DNA of 64,000 nt, from contig JBBMNZ010000034.1 of the NCBI GenBank assembly GCA_037954325.1, forward strand, positions 9,255,501-9,319,500, in the 5' to 3' direction. Below the pieces are notes generated by a model. That model made no database searches and was not told the DNA's origin. It saw nothing but the letters and a program-made list of their open reading frames with translations. Positions 46,626 through 58,559 of the stretch are shown here, piece after piece (within the stretch, counting starts at the first letter, position 1; each line of letters opens with the position of its first letter). This DNA is from Fistularia commersonii. Taxonomy: Eukaryota > Chordata > Actinopteri > Syngnathiformes > Fistulariidae. The position numbers were made by a program, and so were the translations under genes.

Positions 46626-49600
46626 ATGGCTTCCATAGCTCTTCTTCTCTTAAGCTTCCTCATCTCCAGCCTCCATCCGTCAGACGGCCAGGTCATCATC
46701 GCCTCCTCCTCGTCCTTCCCTTCTCCACCCGGCGGCTCGTCGCCTCGGCCGACCAAGCAGGCTGCAGCCTCGTGGTCCTCTTTGCCCCCCAAAGGACGCA
46801 GCGATGTACCCATCAGAGTCATCGCCAAGGATACCCAGGCAACCACCAACGGCGTCCGGCATGAGCCAGTACCGACCAGTCCTGGCTCGCGCTCCACTCC
46901 CACCGCGTCGGCCCTGTCTTCTCTTAATCTCAGAATTGGACCGACTCTAACCCAACCCACCGTCTCCAGGCCCAGGACTGACACCGCTAGTCTGATATAC
47001 CGGGGTTTTACCAAGGGAGATGCCACAACAAGAAGGCAGACGCCGCCCATTTCCCCCTCCGCCGCCGCCGATGAGAAACCGCCGACGGCCGACGGCTCGG
47101 AAGCGAAAGAGATCGCGGAGAGCGATCTGTTGGAGATGGGATCGGGTGGTTGGACAACAGGGATGCTTCCGAAAGACGCGTCGCTCGCTCCTCTGCCGAC
47201 AGCCGGCGATGAAATGGCACAGTATCAACCGGAGGCGCGGACCGCCATCGCCGAAGGCGTACCGGATAAGACGGACGATACCGGGACCTCGTCGCCGGGA
47301 ACCCGGACTGTGAAGCCCCCGGTTTCGGCTCTGACGACGACTCCAGGAACCACGGTGACGCCTCAGACCGAGACCATCCTCTCCACCGCGCCGACGGAGA
47401 AAACATCTCCCGCCGCAGTCGTAACAGGTGAGAAGCTCATCTTCTGTTCTCTGCCGGCCACGTTCCGATGCGCAGCGCGAGGAAACCTCACCCGCGGGTC
47501 TTTGCTCTCGATTTTCAGACAAGCCGACGGCGACGACACCGCCTTCCAGCGACGGCGTTTCCCGAAAACGCGACACCGCTAGCGGTACCGCCGCGGCAAG
47601 GACGTCGCAGGCTCCCGTTGCACATTCAGACAACGCAACCGTGACAGATACGACGACGACAACCGCTAGCGTGCCGACCACTGTGGATCGAGCTGTGAAA
47701 AAGGCAAACAAGATGATAGATCAATCCAATAGAGCCACGAAGCCTGGAATAAAAACATCTGGTTCAACCAGGGTGTCAACAGGTAAGTGACATGGACGAT
47801 TGTTTTGTTCGAGGGTTATTATTTGTTCAGCCGGCTCCTTTGTGCTGGAAGACTCTGGAAACTTTCCAAAAGAAAAAAAAAAAAAAAAAAAAAGACGACG
47901 ACGAAGCAAAGCAGAAACACGTTTCCGTGGAAAAGGTGCGGCGGTCGTGCCGGGAAGACGGAAAAAGGGGAGAAAAAAAATTGGAGGTGAAAGGGAAAGA
48001 AATGGGAATGGCGGGAAGACCGGAGGAGAGCGCAGACGGGCCGGCAGAGGAAAGGTAGAGGATGTAATGAAATCCAGATGCGCCAAAAGGGAAAGGATGA
48101 AGGGCGCGGAGGAGCTGTAGGTGGAAAGAGGAAAGCATGAGACAGCGGCTACACGATGCCGTCTCTTGGATACCGCCGGGACAACATCTGAGTGACTCTA
48201 AAACATTGACTTTCCGCCGCCTGACGAGCACATTTAACGTCTCCTCTTTGGATTAACGTCCGGCGTCGACGGGAGAATCCCATCGCGTATACCGAACCGC
48301 ACATAATGTTGTTTTTTTACCTCATGTGGACACGTAACGCAATCCGAGCGGCGCGTTCGAGAGGAAACTAGAGGTAAAAGTTAAGTATGTCCAGCTGTGC
48401 GATGTGATCGGCACATCTGGAACGGGTCTGGACTTTGCTCCTGGAAGAAAAGAAGAGGAAGGAAGTGTAGCATAGCTTCATAGGAATATAGAAGTGTGTG
48501 TGATGCGTTTGACTCCAGGGGAGGAGCCAAGATAAGCGGAGGAAGTGAGTCATTAGTCAACGTGTCAGATTTATGGGGGTCTCCGGTGGGGCGAGGACCT
48601 GTATCTGACCCGGGTTCTCACCGACGACGGCGTCGTTCTGCTATCCATCAAAACAAACGTGTGTGCAGAGCAATTCCCTGGAAGTAAATCTAGATAAGCG
48701 CCCTTAATCCTTTTGCCGGGGGGATCCGAGTTCCCCATCAGTCACCGAGTCGGCGGATTTTTTTCCTCGTTGAGAAGAAACCGATCGCTCGGCGGAGGTG
48801 CCGGGCCGAGCGCCCCGATGGTTGGAAGCCGCGGGGCGTTTCCAGGGGGAAGGCGGGGGCGCTTTGAGCAAACACCGGCGCGTCAACGAGGGGATCGGGG
48901 CGGTTTTTAAAGGTGCTTTAGGGTCCGTCGGGGTCGTCCGGTACGCTAAATGTACCCAGAGCTTGTAGGTGTGACATTGCATATTCTTACATAAGAGAGA
49001 TGTTCTCATTAATTACATAATCTAATCCAATTAAGCGGCGCCGTCGCTCCATTGTCCGAAGGAGTTTTTGCTAAGCGTTAGATCTGATGGCTTTATGACG
49101 ATGATGTGGATTATCAGGTGGCGCCCGTTACCGCCTCGCTTCGGACAACACAATTACCACGTCCTTGAATATGTAAATATTGCCTCGACCCTCTCGCCCC
49201 TTCCGCATTGGAGGGCGACATTTGCAATTCTGCGTTTCACAGTAAACAGACGCGCACGGACGCAATTAGGTTAGACATTAACATCCCATTTGGAAAAAAA
49301 AAAATCAGAGGCCAGGGGCAATGTGTTTCTGCAGAGCTGGATGTTAAAACCAGAGGGAAGCGGGATGTATTTCAAATGGTGAGCTACACCCCTCTAGTGG
49401 TGTCTAAATAGCACTTCACGTATTCGCGCAATCAAATGGTTATTCGGTAGATGTTTGGATGTAAAATGGAATTCTAAAATCAGAACCTTTCTTCTGGCCC
49501 CCCCCCAGGTATCTTCTCCCTCCTCCCCACCAGTGCAGCGCCGGACGTCAGAACAAGAATGGCGCCCACCGTTCAGGCCGACAGCGACGGGAACGGCTCG

Positions 49601-51514
49601 GTCCTCCTGAGCCACCCTCACCAAGCTCCCCATTCCACTTACAATCCGACCCCGTCCCCGAGCCTCAACCCCTTCGCCAACGGCACCTTCCTTTACTGGG
49701 GCGACCTGAGCAGGACGCTGTCCTTCGCCTGGGAGCTTCACGTCTACGGCTCCGGTAGCCTGTTCCTCCTCTTGTTTGCCGGGGCGGCTCTCGGCCTCGT
49801 CCTGTCGCCCGGCACCCGCTGTCCCCACCGGGGAGCTCTGGCGCTCGCCAATGCGCTGTTGTTCCTCGCCGGAGGTCTCAGAGCGGCGCTCTTTTTTATC
49901 GACCCCTACGGGACGCGTAAGATCCTCCCTCGCCCCGCCGTCCTGGCTCTGTACAACTTGCCTCTGCACATGCTGGTTTGGACACAGGCGTCCCTGGCGA
50001 TTCTGGCCTTGAGGTCCGCGGGAGTAGCCGTTCTCCCCGCGACTTTGGAGCGTCCTCCTCTGGTGGCCGTGTTGGCCGTGTTGCAGTGCTCCCTCCTGCT
50101 GGCGTCCGATCTCCTTTCGCAGGCGCTGTCGCCCGTGGTGCCCGTCACCCTGCAGGTCCTGTCTCTATGCTGGGGCGCCGCTCTCTGTCTGGGTTTCCTC
50201 TTCTACATCTTTCCACGCATGCGTTGCCTTCCCCACTCCGGAGTTGCCGAGGAGGTCCGGCGGAAGGCGTGGCTCGCGGGCTGGAGGTCAGCGGTGATAC
50301 TCGGGAGGGTCTTGGCTGTGTGCGCGGTTCTCGGGGTCCTCTGCTGCGGACTACATCTTCACGCCACTCTGTGGCTGTACGGACTTCTAGGGGACTGGAC
50401 GAGCTTCAACTGGGGTTGGTGGATGGTTCACTTCTGGGCACGCCTCCTGGAGCTGGCCTGGGGGTTCTGCCTCTTGGTCTTGGGTTCTTGGGTGTTCTGG
50501 AGGCCTCAAGGATGCCAAGAAACGGACGAAAGGCCAGCGGGAGATTCAAGAGCGACAGGAGATCTTCCATCTCCTGGCCAGTCTACAGGCTCCTCTCATA
50601 GACACACCTGCTGGTCCAAGATCGTCCAGAGCCTGAGGGGTAAGCCCTGCAGAAAGTCTGACAGCAATGGCATCGGAGGAGGAGGAACCCCGGGGGAGGT
50701 CCCCAACAACTGGGGCGGTCAGGAACGTCCTGGAGCCGACATCAGCAAGAGCTTGATCAGGAACCAGAATCACGAGCAGGCGAATGCGCAGCCGCGCTGC
50801 GTCAAAGATAGCAACCGTGCACGCAATCACAGGGGCCAATCGGCAGACAACGGCATTTCCGACGGCTCCACGGGCTCCTTGCTGAGACTCCAGGCCATCG
50901 GCCCGCCGCCACAGCGCTCCGTCAGCGGCAGCCTGGACCAGGACGGCCAAACCTCACTGTCCATTTGTGAATTTGATCTGCGACCCCCGTCTCCGATCGA
51001 CCTGACCCGCAGCATCGATGAGGCGCTGCACAGGGAGCACCTTCTGGAAGGCGGCAGCCTGTTTCACGCTTTAAACCAGACTTCCCGGTCCGCCTCCCCC
51101 GGCTCGGGCCTCAGTCCGGGGCCCTGGCGTCGCAGGAACAGTGATCCTCAACTGTCGGAGAGCAGCGAGGCCCCGACGGAGTCCTCCATGCCTTTCGGAG
51201 GCAGTATTCTCAGCAGCGTGCCCAGCAGACAGGTGACTGCTCCCCCAACGCCCTCCCACCAGGGTTACAGGTGGGCCGGAAACACAGCGGGAACCGTACC
51301 GTCGTCGGTTTCCTGCCCCGTGTCGCTTCGACCGTCCAGAACATCTACAGGGCACCTCGGAGACGACGGCGTGGACGACACGCGACCGTTCATCACCCCG
51401 GACTCGGAGAGGGTGCAAGGGAGGGCCGGGAGGCCCGTCGGCTCGCGGAGTTACCTGGAGGTCAGCCGGCACGACGACTCTGCTAGCGTCAGCAGTGAAA
51501 TTATCGACTTGTGA
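46626..51514 (+). CDS. prrt3: Proline-rich transmembrane protein 3 (PRRT3)
   Basis: A multi-pass membrane protein of unknown function. Three coding exons join in phase: 46626-47427, 47519-47782 and 49509-51514, giving 1,023 aa (human about 981). The start follows 63 bases of leader after an acceptor and begins a signal peptide (MASIALLLLSFLISSLHPSDG). Residues ~20-410 are Pro/Ser/Thr-rich and low complexity, as expected of a heavily O-glycosylated ectodomain. The family core begins at ~415 (LYWGDLSRTLSFAWELHVYG). About six or seven hydrophobic segments follow, roughly at 435-456, 463-482, 498-522, 538-590, 617-650 and 659-688. Residues ~690-1023 are a hydrophilic Ser/Gly/Pro-rich tail with SICEFDLRPPSPIDLTRSID and the end DDSASVSSEIIDL. 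PRRT4 is the close paralogue; I chose PRRT3 because OGG1 and PRRT3 are neighbours in human 3p25.3. Confidence 0.88.
47783..49508 (+). other. prrt3: PRRT3 intron with A-run and possible conserved non-coding block
   Basis: A 1.7-kb intron. There is an A run at about 47872-47893. Around 48960-49180 several ATTA/TAAT cores (TTCTCATTAATTACATAATC, CCAATTAAGCGG) occur close together, the composition of some developmental non-coding elements. Conservation cannot be judged from one sequence. Confidence 0.35.
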
Positions 51515-53215
51515 ACCCGACCGCATTGTAAACGCGCACCGACGACGCCACGTCCGCTTAAATTATACCAATCGTAATCGAGACTCGTAGAGAAAATATG
51601 ATCATGTCGCCCAGTCTTACCTCGCAGGGTTAAAGTATGCTTTTGGAGGAGATACAGCGCACCCTTTTTTTTTACTTTGGGAGTAAATCTGGAAGTGTTA
51701 GCGCGCAGTTACGACATAACAGTATTTGGACCGCCTCGCTCCCTTGGAGATCCGACAACCCGTATTAGTACTAGATTTTAGATGCTCGGCATTCGCTCGG
51801 CTGTAAGAGATAACGTAGCTCAAAGTTTCTGTTTTTGTACATCGCTTTCATTGGCTTTATTTGCCGTCTCTCGTTTTGCTTTGCGATGTTAAGATGTGCC
51901 ATACCATATTGACTCAGTTAATGGTAATTACTTCCACGCTACGGATATTTAGCCGCGATGGCGCCGAAGCCTGCTTTGCATTCGAAAAGCCGATCGCAGA
52001 GAGGCAGGGACCACGGGACACGCAAATATGGAGTGCAGCTTTTAGGATTCAGTGTTAAAGCAGTTATTTTCTCATCCTTATTTACTGTTCCCACAGTTTA
52101 CAACTGTAGTTGTTGTTGTTGTTGTTGTTGCTGTTGAGTTTCTTGCCACCAAAGCCTCTGACTGCATCACATAGGATTTCCTGCGGAGTAATACTCGCGC
52201 CACGACGCCTCAAAACTCCAGCGAGTCAAGCAGTTTGACGTGTTAGCTAATTCGCCGAGGTACATGTTTGAACTCTTACATGACCAAACGGATGGTGGAG
52301 CGCTTTTCTGTACGCCCGAGCACTAGAGCGGAGATATTTTACTACTCCAGGGGAAACACGTGTGAGCGACAATGTAAATACTGTTATTTTTGATGTCCCC
52401 GAATAGATCTCAAACTCGGTCGTAGTTGTTCCCGTGAGAGACAATCGGAAGTGGTATTTGAGGACCCGTCATGACCGTATGTTTTTTTTGGATTCATGTT
52501 ATTCCGTAACTTGTTTGACACGTGCGGTAGACCATCGGCGGTCGCCCGCAAGACTGCCGAGGGCTTCTCTTTCCCGAAGAACTTCTGGGCCGTGCTCAGG
52601 AATATCGAACAAGCATTTAGAAACGTCGCGCTCACGGCTGAGGTCTGCAAGACCGTGTCCCATTCTGAAACCGTAACTTTCATTTCGAGGTTTTAGAATG
52701 CCAGTGGAACTATTCAGAATCCAGTGCTGGACTAGAAGCTGTTTGGTTGTCGCCCGCTGAGACTTTTATTTCAGATGTTATTACTTTGTTTATAAGTCTA
52801 CCGACGGTACACAATGGTGGAACACCCAATGATTTTCTTTGGAAAGTACAAAAACCCATGACTCTACCACAAAGTCCTGATCTCCAGTTACCTCAGGGTG
52901 ACTTGCAGTACCTCCCATCGGTGTGAGAAGGTCAAGTTGTTTATAGTTTGAGTGTACGGGCTCCGTAGTGTCGTCTACATTCCAATCCATGTGCAACTTG
53001 TTGCCCTTTGTCACCTTCTATACGCCATAGCCGCGGTACTTCCAGTACCTCGAGGTACTCCTAGTATCCTTCGTGACTTCCTCTCCACAAATACAGTAAC
53101 GTGCCATAGGGACAACATTCAACGTGCCCCTCCAGTGATGGTTTTTATTTTTTAAATTTCTTGCTGCATTTCATGTCTGGATTAAAATAAAAATTGGACC
53201 GTGTAAAAAAAAACA
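51515..53215 (+). other. prrt3: Probable PRRT3 3' UTR
   Basis: 1.7 kb without splice-linked frames after the stop. It includes a short GTT repeat near 52105-52130 and ends with AATAAA at about 53186-53191 and an A-rich stretch at 53205-53214, a fitting poly(A) signal and cleavage region. The end assignment is inferred. Confidence 0.5.
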
Positions 53216-53419
53216 AACCTTCATTTTCACGTGAGTGTTCATTTCACAAAGACTACGGATGAAGGAGGTCAGGTCAGAAGACGGGAGCTGGAACTCAGGT
53301 TTGTAAATCTAAAGGTTGTTTAACTTTAATTGTTTTCATTAAGATTATCATTTGTGAATAAAGGAAATGTAGCAGTGAGGAGATTACTCCTTTACCCAGC
53401 TGTTCCTGTGACAAAGTAT

Positions 53420-53515
53420 CTATTCACTCATTCATATTTTATCCATACCACTTATCCTTCAGCGCCAGCCAGTCGCCGGTCAATTCAGGGCCACTTGTAG
53501 GGTTTCAATGTAGGG
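53420..53515 (-). mobile_element. SINE-like tail, reverse orientation
   Basis: TTTATCCATACCACTTATCC, TTCAGCGCCAGCCAGTCGCC and GGTCAATTCAGGGCCAC are the complement of the usual tail (GGCGAC, then GGATAAG). It is a short fragment after the PRRT3 3' end. Confidence 0.55.
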
Positions 53516-54315
53516 TTTCCCATCAACCCTCTGCATTTTTGGACGGTGGACTGCCTGTGCCTCTTTATAACGTTTGAGTTCAGAGGGTGAACGGTTGTCT
53601 GGCTATACAAGTCTATGTCCATAGTGAACCCCAACTCGTGGCCAACTTCTGGACAAGCAGTGAAGACAAAGAATGTACGGCACTGGGGAATACACTTCCG
53701 TTTGTTACGCAAAGTCTCCTTGCTTCTCTGGGTCGAAATGATAGGCGCCGTCCTCCTGGAGATATCTGATGATTACTTTCTGCTGAATCAGCAGCTAAGC
53801 AGGGATCTGATCATCGGTATTGGGAGCAGCAGTTGTATGGTTCCGGAAATTGTGCAGATAATTAAAGACGTTGAAGGGTACATAATGAGGATTAAAAATT
53901 TGCTTTCGTGCGACCAGTTGATACAACCATGCAAATTAAATCGGGGCACCACACAATCGTTCGGTGAGAAAGGGAAGTGTGGAATTCTTCCTTTTCTGCT
54001 TGTAGTCTTCATCTAACGTCTCGTTTTGAGCCACGGTGAATTGGTTCTTCCAGTCGACAACTTCCCCTGAGGAAGTTGTGAAGACCCCTTTCATTTAAAA
54101 GGAAAACTGGTTATATTTTACCTTTTCTCGTGAAAGGAGACACCTCTTGATTCGTGATTTGGACGCTGGAGAAGTTGGTGAAAGTGTTTTGTTTCATATT
54201 CCCGAATTCCTCTGCAGCCAGGACCTTCTCCTTCTCCTCTGCTGAAGGTGACAAACCCAGGAAGGAACAGATTCGAGTACATAACTTCCCCCAAGGTGAT
54301 TACGATCTACCGGAC

Positions 54316-54985
54316 GGGTCAAGTTGACCCTGGTGGGTTCTCGTCTTGGCAGCTGGACTTGAGTGTCTTCACTCGAAGAGGTTTCAGCCCTCATCCAAGA
54401 GGCTTCTTCGATTCTAACGACCCGCGGGGAGTTTCCGAATATAACTGGCAGAGTTTCGGGCGAGTTTAGGTTTCATAGGCTTGTCGTGTAAAAGGAAGAG
54501 TTGATCTGCAGAAGCTAGGTGTAAGGGGCGTCGTTATGCTAACGGATTTGCACACCCATCTGCACCCTCCGAACGACCGGGTAAGACCCATCACCAGAAG
54601 CAACCCCTGGTAACTTCAACATCACTTTCAGATCATGTGATGCAACAGGTTTCACTCCTTTGTTTAGCTTTACCTTTTCACATTCCAGTCCAGCTAATCC
54701 CACTGAGTTGCTCTATTGTTCCATTCAACGACAACACCATCAGCATAGCAACGCCGCTAAACCTGGTTTCTGTTGATCAACTCCTCCATTTCCACAGCAA
54801 GGCGCTATAACCTAGAACCGCCCAAAACCCCGCCGGTAATTTCGGAAACTCCCCACAGGTTGTTAGAACTGAAGACGCCTCTGGGATGAGGGTTTAAACG
54901 TCTTATAGTGAGGAAATTCAAGTCCAGTCGCCAGGACAAGAGGATTTTGACAAGATTTCACCTCAACCTGGATGACTGAGAACCT
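54316..54985. mobile_element. Fold-back (inverted-repeat) element in the sulfotransferase pseudogene
   Basis: The left arm (~54316-54445) reads GGGTTCTCGTCTTGGCAGCT, GGACTTGAGTGTCTTCACTC, CATCCAAGAGGCTTCTTCGA and GGGGAGTTTCCGAA. The right arm (~54840-54985) reads as its diverged complement (TTCGGAAACTCCCC, GCCTCTGGGATGAGGGTTTA, TTCAAGTCCAGTCGCCAGGA). The arms are ~130 bases and the spacer ~390. A single-arm relative lies at 60120-60215. This sequence (GAAGCCTCTTGGATGAGAGG and following) is a frequent teleost repeat; I do not assign its class. Confidence 0.7.
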
Positions 54986-55904
54986 CCGCAGACTATTTTT
55001 GTATAATTTCAGCTATTAGCACGTAGCTGCGTGCATCACTGGCATTAGTAGTACGAGAACATTTGCGGTTGTCCTTCCATGCACAGTCTTGCTTTCTGTC
55101 TCGCTGTTTTGGTCGAGGCCGAAGGCCGCCCACATCGAGCTTTAGGGAACACAGGTAGATCACAACTTCTCGATGGGAAAAGCGTCATCAGACGACTCTG
55201 TTGGGATTCGAAGCCGTATAAGTAACATCTCACTTGCCTCGCTCCGATCTCCTGCCAGGAGAGGTACAGTTTGGAAAATGGTTTCACAAGCTCATATCTG
55301 GACTCACCTGGATCAGATCTTCATAGAAAACGCTGTGAATATGCGAGTAGGTCCGAAGTCTCGCAAGAAGTCGCCCCATTTTCCCGGCATTTGGTTGAAA
55401 TGGAAATAAGACACGGCGCTGTCCTTCGCGTTACGAGCCACATTGATGATCTACACAAACAGAAGAGTCCATCTTTTAATCCGCCTGTCAAAAATAGCCT
55501 TAAAATATTTGCGTCGAAAGTGCTCCACCTTCACCCTGCAGTTCTTCTCCCAGAAGAACTGCAGGACCAGCCGGACCGGCAGGTGAGTCTTGATGATCCG
55601 AGGGAAGGTGGTGAGCTGGTCTGCCAGTGGTTTTCCTTTATTGAGAAAGTTATGAATGTGTTACAACAGACAATTATCTTATCTATGGTAACACATGGGG
55701 ACTTTGGAAACTCCCATGTTGTTTGGAAGGGAGTGCGTAGACAGGACGCTGCTGCCTGATTCAACCCTCTCAAAGGTCACGCCGCTGGCTGGTCTTTGGC
55801 ATTTCTATCAATAATCTTTGGATTTTCTCTGCGGTTCTGGACTCAGGGATGCAAGACTTTTATTGTCATTACACACAGTGCAACTAAATTTACAACCTGC
55901 TTGT

Positions 55905-56240
55905 TTCTTTACCTCTTTTTCCACACTCTCCTAGGCTCTGGACTGTTGACCCTAAGTACTTGAAATCCTCCAACTTCTTGATCATCACTCCCTTTCCTCT
56001 CATTCACACACATATATTCTGTCTTGCTGCGACAAATCTTCATTCTTCTCCTTTCCAGCGCATACCTCCAACTCTCTAGATGTTCCTCCACCTGTTCCCT
56101 CCTTTCAGTACAGGTCAAAATATCATCTGCAAACATCATGGTCCATGGAGATTCCTGTCTAACCTCATCTGTCAGCCTGTCCACCACCACTGCAAACAAG
56201 AAGGGGTTCAGAGCTGATCCCTAATCAAGTCCCACCTCCA
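55905..56240 (-). mobile_element. LINE fragment (RT region) within the sulfotransferase pseudogene
   Basis: On the minus strand 56199-55909 encodes MMFADDILTCTERREQVEEH, WRYALERRRMKICRSK, TEYMCVNERKG and LRVNSPEPRRVWKKR. It is the same LINE family as at 23821-24595 and 38033-38600. It is short and frame-broken. Confidence 0.8.
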
Positions 56241-56696
56241 CCTTGAACTTCTCTGTTACACCTAAAGCACACCTCACCACTGTCTCGCAGCAAGCATACA
56301 AGTCCTGCACCAGTCTAACATACATCTCTGCTACAACAGACTTCCTCGGCACCCTGTCTTTTTTTTTTTTTTTTTTCTTTAGGTCTGCGGGTGCCTCTGC
56401 ATGAAAATGATTATTCCCTGTCATATCCTCTCGTTCTCAACAGAACAGGGTGGCTGAACCTGAACTTTGTCTTCAGAGCTCATGTTGCAATATAAACTTA
56501 ACAACATGGATTGAGCGATTGCACCTGAGGGAAATCCAGGTCTAGTTAGCTCCAGGAACGGCACCCTGGTTTGCAGGGGAATGGGCCTCCGCCCAAAGTA
56601 CAGGAGCTCCAGAATATAGGAGACCCACATGTTTCCTGAGATGGGAACGTGAAATTAGAAGCTGTTCTTCAAGTGTCCTCTATCACTGGCAACCAT

Positions 56697-56870
56697 AAGA
56701 TAAGACAAGACAAGACAGGACAAGACAAGACAAGACAAGACATTCTTTATTGATCCCCAGAGGGGAAATTCTTTTGTCACAACAGCGTAACAGTTACAGT
56801 ATCCATAAATATGGATATAAATATAAATAGAGACAAAGATCAAAGATTTAAAGATTGCAAAAGGCATCCA
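56697..56870 (-). mobile_element. LINE 3' end with (AAGAC)n tail
   Basis: A run of about eight AAGAC units (56700-56742) precedes ATTCTTTATTGATCCCCAGA followed by GGGGAAATTCTTTTGTC. Read on the minus strand this is a LINE 3' UTR ending GGGGATCAATAAAGAATG followed by a (GTCTT)n tail, the tandem tail expected of this LINE type. Confidence 0.7.
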
Positions 56871-56929
56871 CAAATAAGTGGACAGCAAAGTGAATAACAT
56901 CAAGATAAGAATAGCTTTCCCTTTCAACT

Positions 56930-57215
56930 TGTCCCTTCAGGGGTCTCCACAGCGACTCCACCTTCTCCATCTGACCCTGTTCTCTGGATCCTCCTCTCTC
57001 ACACCAACTACCTTCATATCTTCTCTCACGACATCCATAAATCTTCTCTTTGGTCTTTCCCAAAACCGCCTTCCCAGCAGCTCCAATTCCAGCATCCGTC
57101 TACCGAAATATTCTCTTTTGTACATGAGGCGCCAACCATCTCAGTCTGGCTTCTCTGACCGTCTCTCCAAAACATCTAACATGGTCCCAGCCTCTGATAG
57201 ACTCATTCCTGATGG
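56930..57215 (-). mobile_element. LINE fragment (C-terminal part of the polyprotein)
   Basis: On the minus strand: ESIRG-, GRRMLELELLGRRF, GCRERRYEGSWCERGG/DVVREDMKVVGVREEDPE and VRWRRWSRCGDP. This is the end of the same polyprotein as at 23821-24128. Its position relative to 55905-56240 is the wrong way round for one element, so it is a separate insertion. Confidence 0.75.
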
Positions 57216-57611
57216 ATAGGAATAGACGACCGAATCAAAATAAAAGAAAGGCAGCAAGGGTGAGAATAGACAACCAAAACGACAACAAGAAGGATAAGAA
57301 CATAAAGTGACAATAACAATGACAAAAATAAACAGGATGCAAATGATCTGAGACCGACAAGGATAAAAATAGAGGACGGAGTTAGGAAAAGACACTTATT
57401 GCTGGTGCCTACTGCACTTCCACATAATATCACTGCACATTTGTGTGTATGAGGACCCCAAAAATGGCACTTGTTAAGAGACAAGCTTAAGAAGCGGAAT
57501 TCAAACTCACGGCTAACGGTCCCGGAGTAGATGATGGCCAAACAGTTTCCGAGGGAACAAAGCGAGATGATAAAGTTCGACTGAACTGACTGTTTTGTTT
57601 TGCTTTACATA

Positions 57612-57712
57612 CCGTATGTTTTATAGCACGGTGCGCCTCATGCATGAAAATAGACCCATTCATTGACATTGTGCCTTCTAACGCAGTACGTCTTATGGTC
57701 CGCAAAATACGG
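57612..57712. mobile_element. Short MITE with TA duplication (CCGTATTTTGCGGAC ends)
   Basis: A 101-base element starting CCGTATGTTTTATAGCACGG and ending CTTATGGTCCGCAAAATACGG, flanked by TA on both sides. Ends and internal text (GTGCGCCTCATGC) differ from the AATTTCCGGACT family but resemble it in plan. It is another common fish MITE type. Confidence 0.75.
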
Positions 57713-57719
57713 TATGTAT

Positions 57720-58470
57720 GAAGATAAGAATCTGCATCATGCAAGATGCAAAAACAAAATCTACCAATATTCTCCTGATTCTCAGAAGGAAAGACATGGC
57801 AAGTTGCCCAACATCTGCGTCGGGACAATGCATTAATACTATTTCATTTTCCCGCGCACGTGGCTGTGGTTTGGCATCCCGGGACACCCGTCGACATTTT
57901 TGCGCGATGTCAGTCGGCCAATCGGATCTGCGTGGGAGTGTCGGCGATGAGCGAGGCGGGGGAAAGTACGATCTTTGAGAAAAGATTATTGACAGATTAT
58001 TGACAGAGCAGTTTGCAGAAGACATGACGGGGTAAAGTGCACGGCGGCTCTTTGGCGAGCGAGCGAGGACGGCTTGGGAGGGCCGGAGAAGGTCGGCGAA
58101 AGGTTAAGAAAGCAAGAAAAGAGCGCATTTGCAGAGTTTCCTGCAAGCAAGCCTTTTCCAGAGAGTGGATTGTATTTACTTTAGATTCCAAATCTCCCCT
58201 TTTGATGTTGGTTTTCAGTGCGCTGATCACAAAAGCGTGTTGTTAACAATCTGCCGGCCTTTTTCACAGCGCGGCACACCAAAATCTGATTTTAAGAAAT
58301 GTCCACTCACCCCTGCTGAGCTTGAAGTTCCCAGAATGAGCTCGCCTGGGTCATTTGTGAGAAAGAACTGCGGTTATAATTTAATACAGCACAACTTCCT
58401 GTCTGATCAAGGCGTGTACGTGGCAACCAGATATACGACACACTGATTCAACAGGTTGCAGGATCTACAT
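57720..58470. other. No supported gene
   Basis: Overlapping frames on both strands (for example 58025-57693 on -, 58129-58446 on +) without recognisable domains or splice continuity. It lies between the pseudogene's upstream repeats and a LINE 3' end. Confidence 0.45.
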
Positions 58471-58559
58471 TCTGACAGTTACGTTATACGAGCCCAGAAG
58501 ATTTCAGATCTGAGGATGTGATTGTGCGGCAACTTTATCTCAAAGCTTAGACGGTCCTC

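Larger units (their letters stand above)
53936..56635 (-). pseudogene. Broken cytosolic sulfotransferase copy
   Basis: Five exon-like pieces match the intact gene at 60421-61809. 56635-56525 carries WVSYILELLYFG and VPFLEL; 55620-55535 carries DQLTTFPRIIKTHLPV, with the catalytic His kept. 55450-55308 carries INVARNAKDSAVSYFHF. A piece ending at 54122 carries ICSFLGLSPSAEEKE and SPFTRKG; 54066-53936 carries WKNQFTVAQNE. Three defects argue for a pseudogene. In the phosphosulfate loop the conserved GTTW is GNMW. The third piece fuses two exons after loss of ~80 coding bases and the intron, is out of phase (143 bases against 225), and hits TGA at 55315-55313 before the following YEDL sequence. 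No first exon was found upstream. An inverted-repeat insertion lies at ~54320-54985, and a LINE fragment lies at 55905-56240. Confidence 0.85.

Noticed and set aside
46947..47711. 254-codon minus-strand frame
   Set aside because: Antisense to PRRT3 exons 2 and 3; it spans an intron without a splice site of its own.
47800..48120. Lys/Arg-rich frames after PRRT3 exon 3
   Set aside because: Lie in the intron after a consensus donor at 47782 and come from an A run and GA-rich sequence. The in-phase continuation of PRRT3 is the exon at 49509.
49394..49969. 191-codon minus-strand frame
   Set aside because: Antisense shadow of the PRRT3 core exon, rich in Gly/Glu/Arg as expected from the reversed GC-rich codons.
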